DNA from: Panaeolus papilionaceus
Lineage: Eukaryota > Basidiomycota > Agaricomycetes > Agaricales
Assembly: GCA_015501605.1 (NCBI GenBank)
Contig: JADNRZ010000006.1
Location: 992,001 to 1,056,000, forward strand
Direction of reading: 5' to 3'
DNA: 64,000 nucleotides
The stretch's first letter is position 1; the number at the start of each line of letters is the position of its first letter. The position numbers were made by a program, and so were the translations under genes. Below the pieces are notes generated by a model, which saw only the letters and a list, made by a program, of their open reading frames with translations, was not told where the DNA came from and did not search any database. This document shows, piece after piece, positions 12,465-24,197 of this stretch.

Positions 12465-14846
12465 ATGACCGCGACACCCAAGTCAAATACATCAGCACAA
12501 AGGGTTAATAGAGCTTACATCGATTTATCAGCTTCAAAATCTTCTCTGGTTTTGTCAAACAATCGCATTTCAGGAGCTTCGCCCCACGTTGCATCAAGCA
12601 GTAAAGTCAAAGAAAACACGCCTGTTCAGCGTCCAAACATGCTCATGAACCAACAATCATCACCCTCTATTTCTCGGAAACGAAAACTCTCATCCACACT
12701 TTTTCCGGAGGTCGTAATCACGTCTGTACCAAAGAAATCAAAGTTATCAGCAAAGACCAACCATTCCGAGAGAGAAAGCGCGGTCCATTCATCTGGTAAA
12801 GCTGACAACGCTACGCCAGAATTTCCTCACGGCTTTGTCTACTGTCATCAGTGTAATAAGAAGCGAGATGTCCTCCGTTTGTGCTTCTTCTTCCGAATCA
12901 TGATCGCTGTGTTGACGAACTCTTGTACTGAATAGGTACATTGCAATGCTCATCAGTGCATGTAACCCAATCAACCAAAGGCCAAACTCCCAAAGAGCGC
13001 AATTGCCACAACAAATATTGCGAGCCATGCCTGAGAAACCGATATGATGATACCCCACCTGCGTCAAAGTTCAGCGTAGAGGGGAATAATTTCAAGTATG
13101 TGTTGTACAATCGATGTCATGGTTTGTGTTGAACGCATCTTTAGGTGCCCTAAATGTCGCGACATTTGTAACTGCCCTCGTTGCAGAAAATCCAAGGGCC
13201 TTGATGCTATGGGGTACGTCGTGTTTTTATATCCAGCTATCTTTTTGCTAACATATCCTAGAGCACTCCCCAGACCACCAGCTGTGGAGGATACCAAACC
13301 TTCGAAGGCGGACACGAGCAAAGGCATCAAGTCTTCAAAATCCAAGACAAAGGCGTCTCCAAAGTTACCTCCAGCCAAACCACTTCCTTCTCTTAAATGG
13401 AGAAGAGTTCCTGTTCAACTGTCAAAGCAAGAGGCAGACGAACGTATCTTTATCCGCGAATTTTTGATGCGATTTTCTCCACTATTTGAACCCAGCATGG
13501 CAAAGTCTTCCATCGAGGAACTCAAACTTGTGGCCGGAAAGTCGAAGCGTCTCGATGACGATGATATGATCAAGGACTGGATTAGCGAAATGTGTGTTCG
13601 TGCTATCATCATCGGCTTGTTAGGTTTCTTGGCTAGGTCTGCAGGATCGGAGGCCGCTAAGGTATGTCTCTAAGCGTCTGTATGTCACGTATCTGCTCAT
13701 CACCGTAACAGGTCATACGTCTTTCCACAAAAGAGTTGCGCGCAGGAGGTGCGAATTTGAATAAGATTTGGAGCGCGTTGCAATCTCTGAGGGACTCCAT
13801 GAAACTCCCTTATGTCTTCACGGAAGGAGATCCGTCAGTGTCGCTGGACTATCCCGACCCTCTTCCACCCCCCTTATCTCTCTTATCGAACGGGAGAAAT
13901 TTACGAAGTGTTCATCAGTCAGATAATGCCGTCAACATTCTTCATCCGACCCAACTCATTCCGGTCGTCGTTTACCTCATGGAACAATCCCTAGAGACGC
14001 CACTTCTCCGCGAAGAAATCGAATTGGGTGTTAAAGGTGGCAAAGATTGCTTGCGCGATTTCAAAGAAGCAGCCAGGCTTGAGCAAGAGAGATGGGACAT
14101 AGAACGGAAGGCGATGGAAAAGGCCGCCAAATCGGATAAAACTCACAAGGAAGAGGTAATGGGATCATATTTATGTGACGTTATTAGTCGCTTATGCTTC
14201 AACCTGTTTTATCCAGAATCGATCCAAGAGGCTGAGACACAAGGATCATGTTACCAGCCTTGACAATGCTGCTAGAATTCTCGCTCCTTCATTCGCTGCG
14301 CGGTTCATGCCGCTCGGTTCGGACACAGATGGTCGTGTATACTATGCCCTATCCTCAAGTCTTGCTGAAAGAGAAGCGGCTGAAGAATTTCTCGAATCTG
14401 CCTTGTCGCCCAAGCGTTTGACGCTAAAGAAAAAGAATGGTGCCCTTTCCTCAGAGGAACGTCGTGAGCTGAAGGATTGGTCATGGTTCATTGCAGTCTG
14501 GGGAAAGAAAGCATCCAATCACCACTCTTCGCAGAAGAATCGTATGCAAGTTGACGATGAGAGTGATTATGAGGACGAAGATGATGACGAGATGGTGGAT
14601 AAATGGTGGGCGTTTTGGGAACCAGAAGAAATCCGCAAAGTTGCCCAATTTATTGGCATCAAAGCAGGCTTAGACGATGAAGAAGACCCGTCGACATCAG
14701 GCGCGAACTCGGCTTCAGCCGCAGGAGTGGCCAAGGTCGCTGATCTAACAGCTGAGAGGTATCGCAACCTCATGCAAGGGCTGAAGGATTACGCTGCACT
14801 CCTAGAGTGGAGGACTATTGATGACAAATACCATGTCCTCAAGTGA
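12465..14846 (+). CDS. zf-4CXXC_R1 (CDCA7-type) zinc-finger protein with DDT/WHIM-like region
   Basis: Probable nuclear chromatin or DNA-binding factor. The start MTATPKSNTSAQR at 12465 leads a Ser/Lys-rich N-terminus. The zinc domain begins at YCHQCNKKRD (about 12840), and spliced exons add VTQSTKGQTPKERNCHNKYC, EPCLRNRYDD (12960-13050) and CPKCRDICNCPRCRKSKGL (about 13147-13205). This is the cysteine-rich pattern of zf-4CXXC_R1, the domain of vertebrate CDCA7. After a basic linker, residues from about 13390 (RIFIREFLMRFSPLFE to IIIGLLGFLA) look like a DDT-type helical region. A later LGSDTDGRVYYAL (about 14313) resembles the WHIM motif of ISWI-associated proteins. An acidic patch and an all-helical end follow. 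About 680-700 aa in six or more exons. Family knowledge links CDCA7 to the HELLS/LSH remodeller and DNA methylation; whether this protein does that is inference. Confidence 0.82.
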
Positions 14847-15080
14847 TATCTGCCCCACCGCATTCCTATTCTTTTTGCACAATATTTCGCTCTACCGTTG
14901 ACCTCGCATTTTTAGTCGTAATAACCTATAGAAGGACCATAGTCCCGCATTGATTTATACATATTAGGAACCACTGAATGTTAATACAGACCATAGCCAC
15001 TTCAGTTATTATTCTGTGGATTTGATTCTAGACGTTATTCTACCATTTATCATGTTGCATATCTGAGGGCCATTTGTACT

Positions 15081-15731
15081 TCAAGCTTCAGGCGCGGGAT
15101 TATCATCTAATTCCATCATACCCCCCTCAACTGGAGATCCTTGATTCACAGAAAATTGTTGTCTAAACAGGTCCTCCAGGTCATCGAGGTTTGCTGGCCG
15201 TTCAATACACTGCCTGAGCCGTTGAGCAATTAGGGTTGCTAACACATGTTTACACTAGGACTCATTAGCAGGGTATTTTTCAAGAGGGGACATACATAGA
15301 CAACATACCAGGAGATGTGTTTGTGTGAGCAGAACCGAATAAACAAACGCAGGACAGGTACAAGTGAAGGTTGACATTGCAGAATCTGCGAGATTAACTA
15401 GAACAGAGTAACTTCCGCTCGACCCCAGAACCTGGTGTTCTTCATGACCCCATGGAGTCGCGTAGTGAATGACTTGCCAAACTTTCAGAACAGGGGCTGT
15501 AGGGGAAGAAAAATCTCACCATTGCCACGGTCAATGAGGTCTAACGCAGCAAGAATGAGCTTCTCTGGAACAAGGTGATGAAGTTTTGATAGGGTCGTCT
15601 CGGTTACTAGCAGGATTTCAAGAGAGGTTACAATTTAAGCGCCGGAATAGTTGAGGAGACTATTTACGAGTGCCGGGTTCAATTTCATTCAAGATATTGT
15701 CCAAAAACGGAAGCAGCGGGGACCATGACAT
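15081..15731 (-). CDS. SWIM zinc-finger protein, SWS1/ZSWIM7 homolog (homologous recombination)
   Basis: Likely the Shu-complex factor Sws1/Zswim7, which promotes Rad51 filament formation. Start MSWSPLLPFLDNILNEIEPG at 15731. Spliced parts read VKVWQVIHYATPWGHEEHQV, LGSSGSYSVLVNL, then the SWIM motif CTCPAFVYSVLLTQTHLLCK with H directly after (CxCx15CxH), across an intron. HVLATLIAQRLRQC and an acidic C-terminus ending DNPAPEA follow, with stop at 15083-15081. The order VLGSS..C-x-CPAF..LCKH..LA matches ZSWIM7 closely. The whole gene is split into small exons of 50-110 nt, so no single long frame exists and it is easily missed. Exon edges are approximate. Its 5' end is 273 bp from TRM11, divergent. 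Confidence 0.83.
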
Positions 15732-16004
15732 AGCTTCACGGTTTTCTAGCTTTTTTATGAAATAGTATGTGGCTGACCTACCATACTAGCATAGGAGTTA
15801 GCAGGAGGGGTCTCGCCGTGATATTGGAAAGTTGGCTGGAGTTTGGCTGGAGTGTCCGTAATACTGTACACCACCAAGCAAGGTCTTTTAGTGTGATCGC
15901 GTTGTTTGGCCGGACAAATAAAATAAACCCGTTCTGGTAATACGATTGATTTGCATCTTATCTTCCGCTGTAAGCTACCATTTACGCTCTTTTTGTGCAA
16001 CCCG

Positions 16005-17944
16005 ATGCCTACACCTTTTTTATTCCATTTCGCTCAGGCTCACAACGAGTTTAGACTGCCAGAACTCAGCTCTATTTCTGAACTTAACGGGTTCTCATAC
16101 ACTCTATCAAATTTAACGGAAAGCAGTGACCCAAACCGCCCATTTATGGTCATCGAGCTGGAGGAGGAAGAGCACGCTAGAATCTTAGCCAAGCGATGCA
16201 TTTTAATAAAGTAAGCTTAGCGATGCGACGGTTTCATGGATAATAAACGTCTTGACTAATGTACTGCTGCAGAGGGGTGTACGAGTTCTACGGCCAGGGC
16301 TCGACCTACGAAAAGTTGCACGAGGCCAATCGGAAGAGTGCACATATTTGGCAGAAGTATGCTGAAAACACCTCTTTTCGCTTCCTAGTCACTGCGTATC
16401 AACACAAAATACCGCAGTCGCGACAACACGATGTCATTGAAAGCTTTGCGTATATGGGTTTTCTTGGAAAGATCGACATGAAAAATCCCGAAATCACGCT
16501 GACTTGCTTCGAAGACTGTACGTAACTACGCCATCCTCCTATCAAAGAAACTCACCGTTGGAGTGACTAATCTTAGATGAAGAACGCACGGGAGTGACCC
16601 GAGTGAAATATGAAGGGGACGGTAACTTTAGACAAGTGTTCTTCGGCAGGTTGGTATGTCTGATTTTCAAGCTCCGTGGCCACCGCTGACATTGTGATAA
16701 ATTCAGATAGCAGATGGATCGGCCAGAGCGCTAATTGGGAAATTCGACGTTAAAAAACGCGTCTATTATGGAAATACTAGTATGGAATCGGAGATTTCAC
16801 TGATCATGGCCAACCAAACTATGGTAAGGTTAAGCTTGTGGTCTGGAACGATAGTTCTGATCATCCTCCTTTGCTGGTTAGGCTGCGCCTGGCAAATTTA
16901 TTTATGACCCGTTTATGGGGACCGGCAGTATGGCATATGTGAGCTCGTGTTTTCTACCGAAGTGGTCATAAATTTCTAATTTGTTTGATAGCCAACAGCA
17001 CACTTTGGAGCCTTCATATTCGGTTCTGATATTGATGGGCGTCAAATGAGGGGAAAACGTTCGTCAAGCACTGCTATTTCTGTGACGTCGTAGCTCATAT
17101 CAGATTTTAATTTCCGCCATTTCAGAGAAAGAACCCGGTGTTCTAAGAGCAGCGAAGCAGTATGGTGTTGCCTCTAGGATAATCGACCTCTCTACGTTCG
17201 ATATCACAAATAATCCCTTGCGATGCGGAGAAATGTTTGACGCGATCGTCACAGACCCTCCATGTACGTTTTTCATCAGTTTTACTGAGGAATTCGGATG
17301 GTGACGACGCCACATAGACGGTGTGCGAGCGGGGGCCAAACGCCTGGGTCGCAAAAAATCACTCCCCGATTACAAGAAAGAATTGACCCGTCAGCACAAC
17401 CTCCAAGGGCGAGCGTGAGTGCAACGGACAAAGATAGGAGGGTTACGCAACAACACTAACACGCCCGTAGAGATGATCAACCTTACATTCCACCCACAAA
17501 GCCCTATGAGCTATCCCATCTAGCTAGGGACCTGGTATTGTTAGCGAGATATCTCCTAAAGCCCAAAGGACGTCTCGTTTTCTTCCTCCCTACAGTCACG
17601 GACGAATACGAAGAGGTCGATATCCACACAATGCTCTGTGAAGGCATGGAAGTGATCGCAAATTCTTTACAGGACTTCGGGTCATGGGGTCGTCGGGTAC
17701 GTCATCTCATTAAGAACGCTTTGTGAGCATAAAATTAACTCCAAATGTGTTTTAGCTGGTTACTATTCGGAAAGTGACGCAGGAGAAGTACCCCCCTCCA
17801 ACATTTGAACCTGTAGCATCAGACGAGGAAGCTCATATACCTGCGCACAAAGATTTCAGGGAAAAATATTTCCAAGGCTTTAGGACCACAAAGAGTGAAA
17901 ATGCAGAGGCGGAAAGCGAATCGACTGGAAACGGGGGCCAGTAA
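16005..17944 (+). CDS. TRM11: tRNA (guanine-N2-)-methyltransferase Trm11
   Basis: Catalytic subunit, with Trm112, of the enzyme making m2G10 in tRNA. It starts MPTPFLFHFAQAHNEFRLPE at 16005, the conserved Trm11 beginning (THUMP-like region), and continues RGVYEFYGQGSTYEKLH, FRFLVTAYQHKIPQSRQ and FAYMGFLGKIDMKNPEITL. The Rossmann methyltransferase core follows: KRVYYGNTSMESEISLIMAN, KFIYDPFMGTGSMAY (SAM-binding), AHFGAFIFGSDIDGRQMRGK, FDAIVTDPPY across an intron (catalytic DPPY), then GVRAGAKRLGRK. LARDLVLLARYLLKPKGRLVF and the C-terminus end near STGNGGQ with TAA at 17942-17944. At least nine exons, about 470 aa. No missing key residue seen. Confidence 0.94.
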
Positions 17945-18076
17945 AATATATGCGATACAGTTGTATTCCTCTGAGGAGATCGATCGTACGAAGATTTTCC
18001 TGTGCTTGGGGCTCAGCGAAATTGGTAACCTCAACGAACGAAATTACTTACAGAAAGATAGAATAAACGGGATACA

Positions 18077-18757
18077 TCAGGCAGACGACAACATTGGCGC
18101 GGCTTGCACCCATGCCCTCTTTCCAACTTCCTCAACGACAAATGCAGCATATGCCTTTCTGGAGAGGGTCACACCAACTTTGCCGTCTCCAATATACCCT
18201 GCGACATATTCCTCAGAGTCTCCGTTGGTCAAGAAGGGTACACGAACTATCGTCCATTCTAAGTCTTTCCCCTTCGTTCTAACAACTTCCCCCATTCCAA
18301 CTATTTCCTTGTACGCATAATTGGCTCCAACTTTGACTGCCGTTACGATAGCTGAATATTTGAGGCTGTGCTTATCATTGGTGTCTGTTACAGATGCCGT
18401 AGCCAGGCAAATAAAGCGCTTGATGCCCCTCTGGTGCATGAAATCGATGAGATGACCATAAAATGTCGTTATAGGCTGGTTCGTAGCCGATCCTTTGGCT
18501 GTAGGTCCCAAGGGACCCAGGGCAGATAGGATAGTGTCGACGCCTTCAAGAGCAGGCATGAATGAGTCAAGGTCTTCCAGAGTACCCTTGGTAATTGTAA
18601 TGTTGGCAGAGTTGCGGAGATCCTCTGGGATCTTTTCTGGACTGCGCACATAAAGCACGATGGTAGAATCTGGGTATACTTCCTGGGTTTTCCTGGTAAG
18701 AGCCACGCCACTTGGACCCGTTGAACCCAGTATGAGGAAGCGCATTTTCTCAACCAA
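18077..18757 (-). CDS. NAD(P)-binding Rossmann-fold protein (NmrA / BVR-B-like)
   Basis: Single-exon 226-aa atypical short-chain dehydrogenase/reductase. The N-terminal MRFLILGSTGPSGVALTRKT carries the glycine-rich dinucleotide motif GxxGxxG (GSTGPSG). VDTILSALGPLGP follows, the place where this family contacts the cofactor, then GIKRFICLATASVTD, the central Rossmann strand. No Tyr-x-x-x-Lys catalytic pair of classical SDRs is obvious. It may be a flavin/biliverdin reductase-like enzyme or an NmrA-type redox sensor; the substrate cannot be told. The start could be the second Met (MRFLI, 18745) rather than MVEKM. Convergent with TRM11, 132 bp apart. Confidence 0.85.
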   Translation of the reverse strand: MVEKMRFLILGSTGPSGVALTRKTQEVYPDSTIVLYVRSPEKIPEDLRNSANITITKGTLEDLDSFMPALEGVDTILSALGPLGPTAKGSATNQPITTFYGHLIDFMHQRGIKRFICLATASVTDTNDKHSLKYSAIVTAVKVGANYAYKEIVGMGEVVRTKGKDLEWTIVRVPFLTNGDSEEYVAGYIGDGKVGVTLSRKAYAAFVVEEVGKRAWVQAAPMLSSA

Positions 18758-19258
18758 AGTGATAGTACAACGAAGGAGAAAAGTAAAGGGCAGTGATGAG
18801 CACCTAATAGTGGGGCTTGCTTAGATTATTAGCATGGAAAAGCTGACAATGAATTGTTTACTCAGCATCTCTATAAATAGCCAGATATTGCAACTTTCCC
18901 AGGAGGAACCGCTGAGCGCAGAGTGCAAATGTCTGTGATATTTTAACGTTCCAAAACCAAGACTGATTTCTTGTTAGAAAAGTATAGAAGTTGACAGAAG
19001 AAGTGGATTCAGTTGCTGAAAACCGGTTAATACTACATGTGTAAATACCACTGGTAGCTAGCCATTATGCGAACACAGATGTCAACATGGCTTAGGCAAA
19101 ATATAGATATCTAGACAAATCAGTAGACGAAGGTATATAAAGTGGGTCATCGAACATCGAAGCGAGTCACGGTAAGCAGTAAGTACATTATCGTCAATAG
19201 ATCGTCAATACTAATAGTCAACCCTTTGTTGGTCGTGAACAAAACATCGCCAGGATGG
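18758..19258. other. Intergenic
   Basis: 501 bp between the NAD(P)-binding gene start and the 3' end of the MFS gene, both on the minus strand. AT-rich; no gene, RNA or repeat recognised. Confidence 0.5.
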
Positions 19259-21422
19259 TCAAGCTTCAGGTTGTGTCATATTGTGCGTTTCCTGGGTTGA
19301 TCGTTGGAGTTTTTGCTCATCCAGTGTTTTTCGTTTTTGCTCTCCACAGATGAAGAAAACGGAACTGCAGATAGCAACACAAAGGACACCAATCAAGATC
19401 AACGTTTTACGCATATTCAAGGGCGGGGATGCATCTTCTCCAGCTCTTAGAGCTCCGCCAGCTGTTTTTTTTTTTTTTTTTTTTTTTTTGAAAAAAAAGG
19501 ATATAAGAATCAGAGCGAACATACTTTGGTCGACCTAGTACATACCTAGAATAAACACGATTCCAAGAAGGTTCCCTCTGTTTGTACTAGTCAGACAACC
19601 AATTATAATGGACAACGAATCGTAGAACATACGCAAACCAGACGATGGCAGCACTGCCATCCGCATTTCTGGTAATTTCACAACAGAGCTCGAGAGCAAT
19701 GGGTAGTATAGGGACTGAGCAAACACCAATGATGGTCATAACGACAAAGATAGCAGCGAGGTTGTTGGGTCGAACTTGAAAAAATCAATGAATCGCCCGC
19801 ACCTTCAGTTAGAGGCGCGCACATACCTGCCCAGATGAGTGAAAGCCAACCCAGAGCTACGAATGGGACGAGAACCTTGCTCGTGATGGCCAAATGGTGT
19901 GTGAAAACCCGATCAAACAGGGGCGCAGTGACTATTGCAGCCAGAATACCTGTCAATAACAAGCACGCCCCAAAGAAACCAGCCTCGTCCTCTGAGTAGC
20001 CCATAGGTTTCTAAAGCTCTGTCAGCGACATTGTCCCGAAGATGAGAATGATCTACTCACGAAGATTTGACCAGATAGGATGGCGAAAGAATTGGACCTG
20101 ATTCATAGTTAGGTACCCAGATGAGTAGGGTTGTTCATCATTAGAAGGATATAGAAGTATCAACTCACGCTGCAACCAAAACTCCGAAAATGCTGGTGAT
20201 GATGGCGAAGTCTATCCGTTCCCGAATAGTCATGTACGCTTCAGGCGAAACCTTCATTCCAAGCATTGCACGACACAATGACTGCAGTGAGGGTGCTTTC
20301 TTGGATCCGGCATAAGCTATGGGGAGTCAGATAAGATACAAAAGGCGTGTACTGTTTTAAGACCTACTGGGTGGTGTGGGTGGTGCTCTTCCAATCAAGA
20401 ACACTAAAGGTGCAGCGACGGTGGATATGATCCCAAGCACCAGAATCTGCTGTGCGTAAGAAAGGAAAGCACAAATAGTTAAAGCAAACATACCGACTGT
20501 CTCGTATCTCCCACAAGAGGGCTGATAAGTTGACCAATTGCTCCACCCAGCGGGTTGGCTAACGACTGTGGTAAACATCGGACCTTTTGAGAAGACGAGA
20601 GGAAGAGGTTACTTACAAATTGCGATGATCATCGTAGCCGTGGTTCTTCCCTTCAAATCAAACCAAGTTTCTGAATAAATTGGGCCTATGACTTGATAGA
20701 TAGGTTGTGCGATTGAGACGAATAGCTATTCTTAGAATTAGTGGTATAATAAGAGTTTTGGTTATCTCAGCGTCTTACCTGGCCAACAATCAGGAGGGCG
20801 TATGCGCCATTAGTTGGAAGTGTCTTCGTAGTTCCTGCATAACGAATCCATGCGGACAGAATCAAGGCAACTGCTCCAATATCACACTGTGAGGACGGCG
20901 TTAATTACAAAGGATGAAAAATATCGAGAGTGGAGTGCTGGGCGTACGCAACGGCGGATTCCAAACTTCGAGATGATAATTGGGGTGGCAATAGCAGTAG
21001 GGAGATAAATACATGCGACAATATTTCCTAGCCAGTTGACCTGATCGAGTGTGATACCAAACTCTTCCGTCACTGGTAAAATATTAGAAGATGCTTGGTA
21101 GCGGTTTGTGAGCGTGAGGTCACGTACTGCTATTAGAAATGGGCCCGAACCACGGCCACCCCATAGCTGCGACGATGTTCAACAAAAACTGGAGGGATTG
21201 AGGATACGGTTTGAATATTAAAACAAATACACGAACAAGAGCGGTGATTCCTGCAAAACGCCTCTTGTACAATCGGTACTCCATTATAGAACTCTCAGAA
21301 TCTTGAACATTCTCCAGATGGATATCAGCCTCCTTCTCTTTTGAACATGATGGGGCAATTGGTGAGTCGTTCTTGGTTTCGTCCAGGGATTGACCCTTTT
21401 CTGAATTATCGTCGACAGGCAT
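19259..21422 (-). CDS. Major facilitator superfamily transporter (FLVCR/DIRC2-like)
   Basis: Twelve-helix membrane transporter. It starts MPVDDNSEKGQSLDETKND at 21422 with an acidic, charged N-terminal cytosolic tail, then YRLYKRRFAGI and helix 1 with FLLNIVAAMGWPWFGPIS. GITLDQVNWLGNIVACIYLP and ATPIIISKFGIRRC follow (MFS loop 2-3), then AYALLIVGQLFVSIAQPIYQ with PIYSETWF. Further exons give EDEAGFFGACLLLTGILAAI, APLFDRVFTHHLAITSKVLV, CLTSTNRGNLLGIVFIL and the last helix TLILIGVLCVAICSSVFFI, ending TQPEA and stop at 19261-19259. Gene layout is about ten small exons. The signature helices resemble the FLVCR/DIRC2 group (heme or metabolite export), but substrate is inference. The last intron has an unusual poly-A 3' end (see the repeat at 19465-19498). 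Confidence 0.85.
19465..19498. repeat. T25-G-A8 homopolymer tract inside the last MFS intron
   Basis: On the plus strand 25 T, one G, then 8 A. Read on the coding (minus) strand the intron 19545-19462 has 8 T, C, 25 A and then the CAG acceptor. The adenine tract sits where a pyrimidine tract is expected. The length may be inexact because of sequencing. Confidence 0.9.
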
Positions 21423-21852
21423 TGAAGTAGAGTAATGAGGGAGAGTCGAGGGGCTATGCGAGAAAGTATCAGGACAAATGTTCCTGAAACATTTTGAATG
21501 GGGTTCACCGGTGGTACACTCACAAGAGTATCAGTCCAGGTGGGAAAATCAGAAACCAAGTGAGTCCTATCTGAGCCCGACAACTCACAACGGTGAAGTC
21601 GTGGTTATGAACAGAGAATGGTCTGCATTACTACGGATGCAATGCTCAGAATTATGATGTTTGCGGGGAAACAAAGGCTCATGACCTCCCTCGAAGGCCT
21701 GTATGAGGCTCCATTTAGCTCGACCAAGGCGTCCCAAGACTTTTGCCATATGCAAAATAGGAAGTATGGGAATTAATTTCCCGAAATGTATGGGTCATGA
21801 TCTCATCAATGTTGATCACATAATCATACCCCCTTTGCCTTTGCCTCCCAAC
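21423..21852. promoter_or_regulatory. Divergent intergenic region between MFS and WBP4-like genes
   Basis: 430 bp separating two start codons that point away from each other, so it should contain both promoters. I could not identify a clear TATA box or named operator in it. Confidence 0.45.
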
Positions 21853-23004
21853 ATGAGCGAATATTGGGTCTCTAAAAAGAAATATTTCTGCAAATATTGC
21901 GACATTTATATTGCCGACGATGCACCTTCAAGACAGCATCATGAAAGTGGTATGCGGCATAAGGGAAATGTAGAACGATATATTCGCCAAATTTATAAAA
22001 CGGGGGAGAAGCAGAAGAAGGACCTGGAGGAGGAGAAACGAGAAATGAAGCGCATAGAACAGGTCCGTTTCTGTCTTCACTTCAGCATTCCATAAGTCTC
22101 AATGATATATATATAGGCTGCTAATGCTGCCTTCGCTCAAGACGTGTCGTCGGGTGTTGCCCAATTGGCGACTCCTCCGATTGCATCAACCTCCAAAGCC
22201 CCGAAACCTGCGAAGCCATCCAACCCATTTGCCAACTATTCCACTGCAGCATCTTTGGGATACACTGATCCAGACGCAGAACGCATCGCTGCAGAGCTCG
22301 AAAGGAAAAAGACCGAGGGCGTTGCAGGCGAATGGGAAATCATCACACCCGTCCAACCGCCTGCCTCGGTTACGGATACAGAGGAGGGTGGTCAAGGTCA
22401 AGGTCAAGAGGAGCAGACGTCCTTGAAGCGCGAAGCAGCTGCGCCTCCTGAGGAAGAGGACACGCGCTCGTTTAAGCTGCGAAAAAAGACTGTTAGCGCA
22501 GGGCTTGGTCAGATATACGATCCTGGAGTCATTCCCGTTAAGATCAAGAAGAAGGAGCCGGCGGAACCAAGCCCCTCAATTATACCTGCCGACACATCCG
22601 ACAAGAAACCGGGCTTAGCTTTGGCCGAAAAGTGGAACCCTGTTCAACTCAAAAGGGCCCCCGGCAGTCAAGACGAGGGCACCCCTTCGACATCTGATAA
22701 CTCGAAACCTCGACCTTCCACATCAACACCCAGGGCCACGAACTCGAAATGGACAAAGGCACAATGGAGTGAGCCTTTGCAGGACTTGAAGGCAGAGGAG
22801 CGATTCAGCATCTTTCGATCTGTTGACGATAGCAAGGTGGAGCCTTCGGGTGAGACCATGGTTAGCCTGCAAACCGAAGTCAAAGAGGAAGATGTCAAGC
22901 CAAAGCCAGACATGAACACCGTCAAGGAGGAGTCGACCTCCTTCATTTTCAAGAAGCGCAAAACACCGCTCAATGCTGGTGCACGAGGTCGTAGACAAGC
23001 ATAA
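21853..23004 (+). CDS. WBP4/FBP21-like pre-mRNA splicing factor (U1-type zinc finger)
   Basis: Spliceosome-associated protein. Exon 1 (21853-22062) encodes MSEYWVSKKKYFCKYCDIYI with C-x-x-C and then DDAPSRQHHESGMRHKGNVE, completing a matrin/U1-type C2H2 finger at residues about 13-36. A charged helix KKDLEEEKREMKRIEQ follows. A 54-nt intron leads to exon 2 (22117-23004), which continues AANAAFAQDVSSG. The N-terminal 90 residues align in order with human WBP4. The WW domains of the animal protein are not seen; instead there is a low-complexity Pro/Ser/Glu region with SFKLRKKT, GLGQIYDPGVIPVKI and a basic end (FIFKKRKTPLNAGARGRRQA). 365 aa. Splicing role is from family knowledge. Confidence 0.85.
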
Positions 23005-24197
23005 CCCGGAGTACGTGTTTTACACCACCTATCATCTCTTGTGGTCTACGCTTTGCCACCCTTTGCAGAGCTGCTGCAAGCTTGACCACCTTCGATTTTC
23101 TCTGAAAGCCACTTTACTATTTCCACGACTACTGCTCATTGAGGGTTTCCCCACCCATGAACTAACAGGTTTCAGAACACCTCGCATTCAAGTCGTCAGG
23201 ATCCGTGATTGCTCCGTCTCTTCCAGCTTTAATTGATTTTGAAGTACAGGAGTATATGGCGCAAGCCCTTCTTGTAGGCCGTGATGCACCCCTTTTTTAA
23301 ACCACACAAACTCGATTGAAATGTGTTTACCCGTCAGTGTTGTAGGACTTTAGGAACAGTCAAGTCACCGTCTGCCACGATTCAGCCCAGATGACCTTTC
23401 TTACTTTCGAATGTCATAAAGCATCAATACATCGGAACGGAGGTCCCCTTAACTCTATGATCTGCTCACTACAGGTCCTAAGCACTCCATCAAGAAGAGG
23501 ATGACGCGATTAGATGCCACAAGGTAAATCATGGATGGGAGCACATGGCATGATTGACCAATAAAATCATGTTCGCTACCTCAGCCTACCTGGCCATCGG
23601 GGAGCACTTCACACGAGCACTTTCGCGCCGCTACACTCAGAGTCGATGGGCTGTCTTCATTTAGACACGTTGTGAGCAAGTTTCTGGTCGTATGACGACC
23701 AGGTGCGGAATCAAAGAATGTTTCTGCCCCCGGTTTACTCTCCTTTTCAACACTCTTTATTGGTCCAGTTGGCAAAATCGTTCGATATAGTAGCAATCAT
23801 ACATTGCGCAGTGGTAAGACGAGTGAATTGCGGCGTTCTCTGACACTCCCGAGTACAAAGAAGACTGAAGAAGTATAAGGTGAAACGACCAAACGTCCAT
23901 GTAAGGTGCTCGAATCATATTAGGTATTACTGATATTGGTGTATTATTGCCAACGTAGCCTTCGGGTGGGAGCCGGGTACTCTTGATTTCTATTGGTCTC
24001 GCGTGGAAGTGTGAGCTATGACTGTGCTTTGGTCTGACTAAGGTCACTTGATTAGAACCGATCAAGTTCATCAACATTCGAGTTAGCACTAGTTGAAGAA
24101 TATATAAAGCCTTATGTTTGGCCAACTAAATCAGCATTATCATCAATTCCCCAAAGCCTTCCAACAGCTAGTCCTTCTCAAGCACTCTTATTCAACA
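23005..24197. other. Intergenic
   Basis: 1.2 kb between WBP4-like and the CoA-binding gene. Open frames of 71-122 codons on the minus strand (23581-24125) show no recognisable domain. The right end holds the promoter of the next gene. Confidence 0.5.
24101..24109 (+). promoter_or_regulatory. TATA-like element (TATATAAAG)
   Basis: TATATAAAG lies 89 bp before the ATG of the CoA-binding-domain gene, a normal distance for a fungal core promoter. Activity is inferred from sequence only. Confidence 0.5.
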
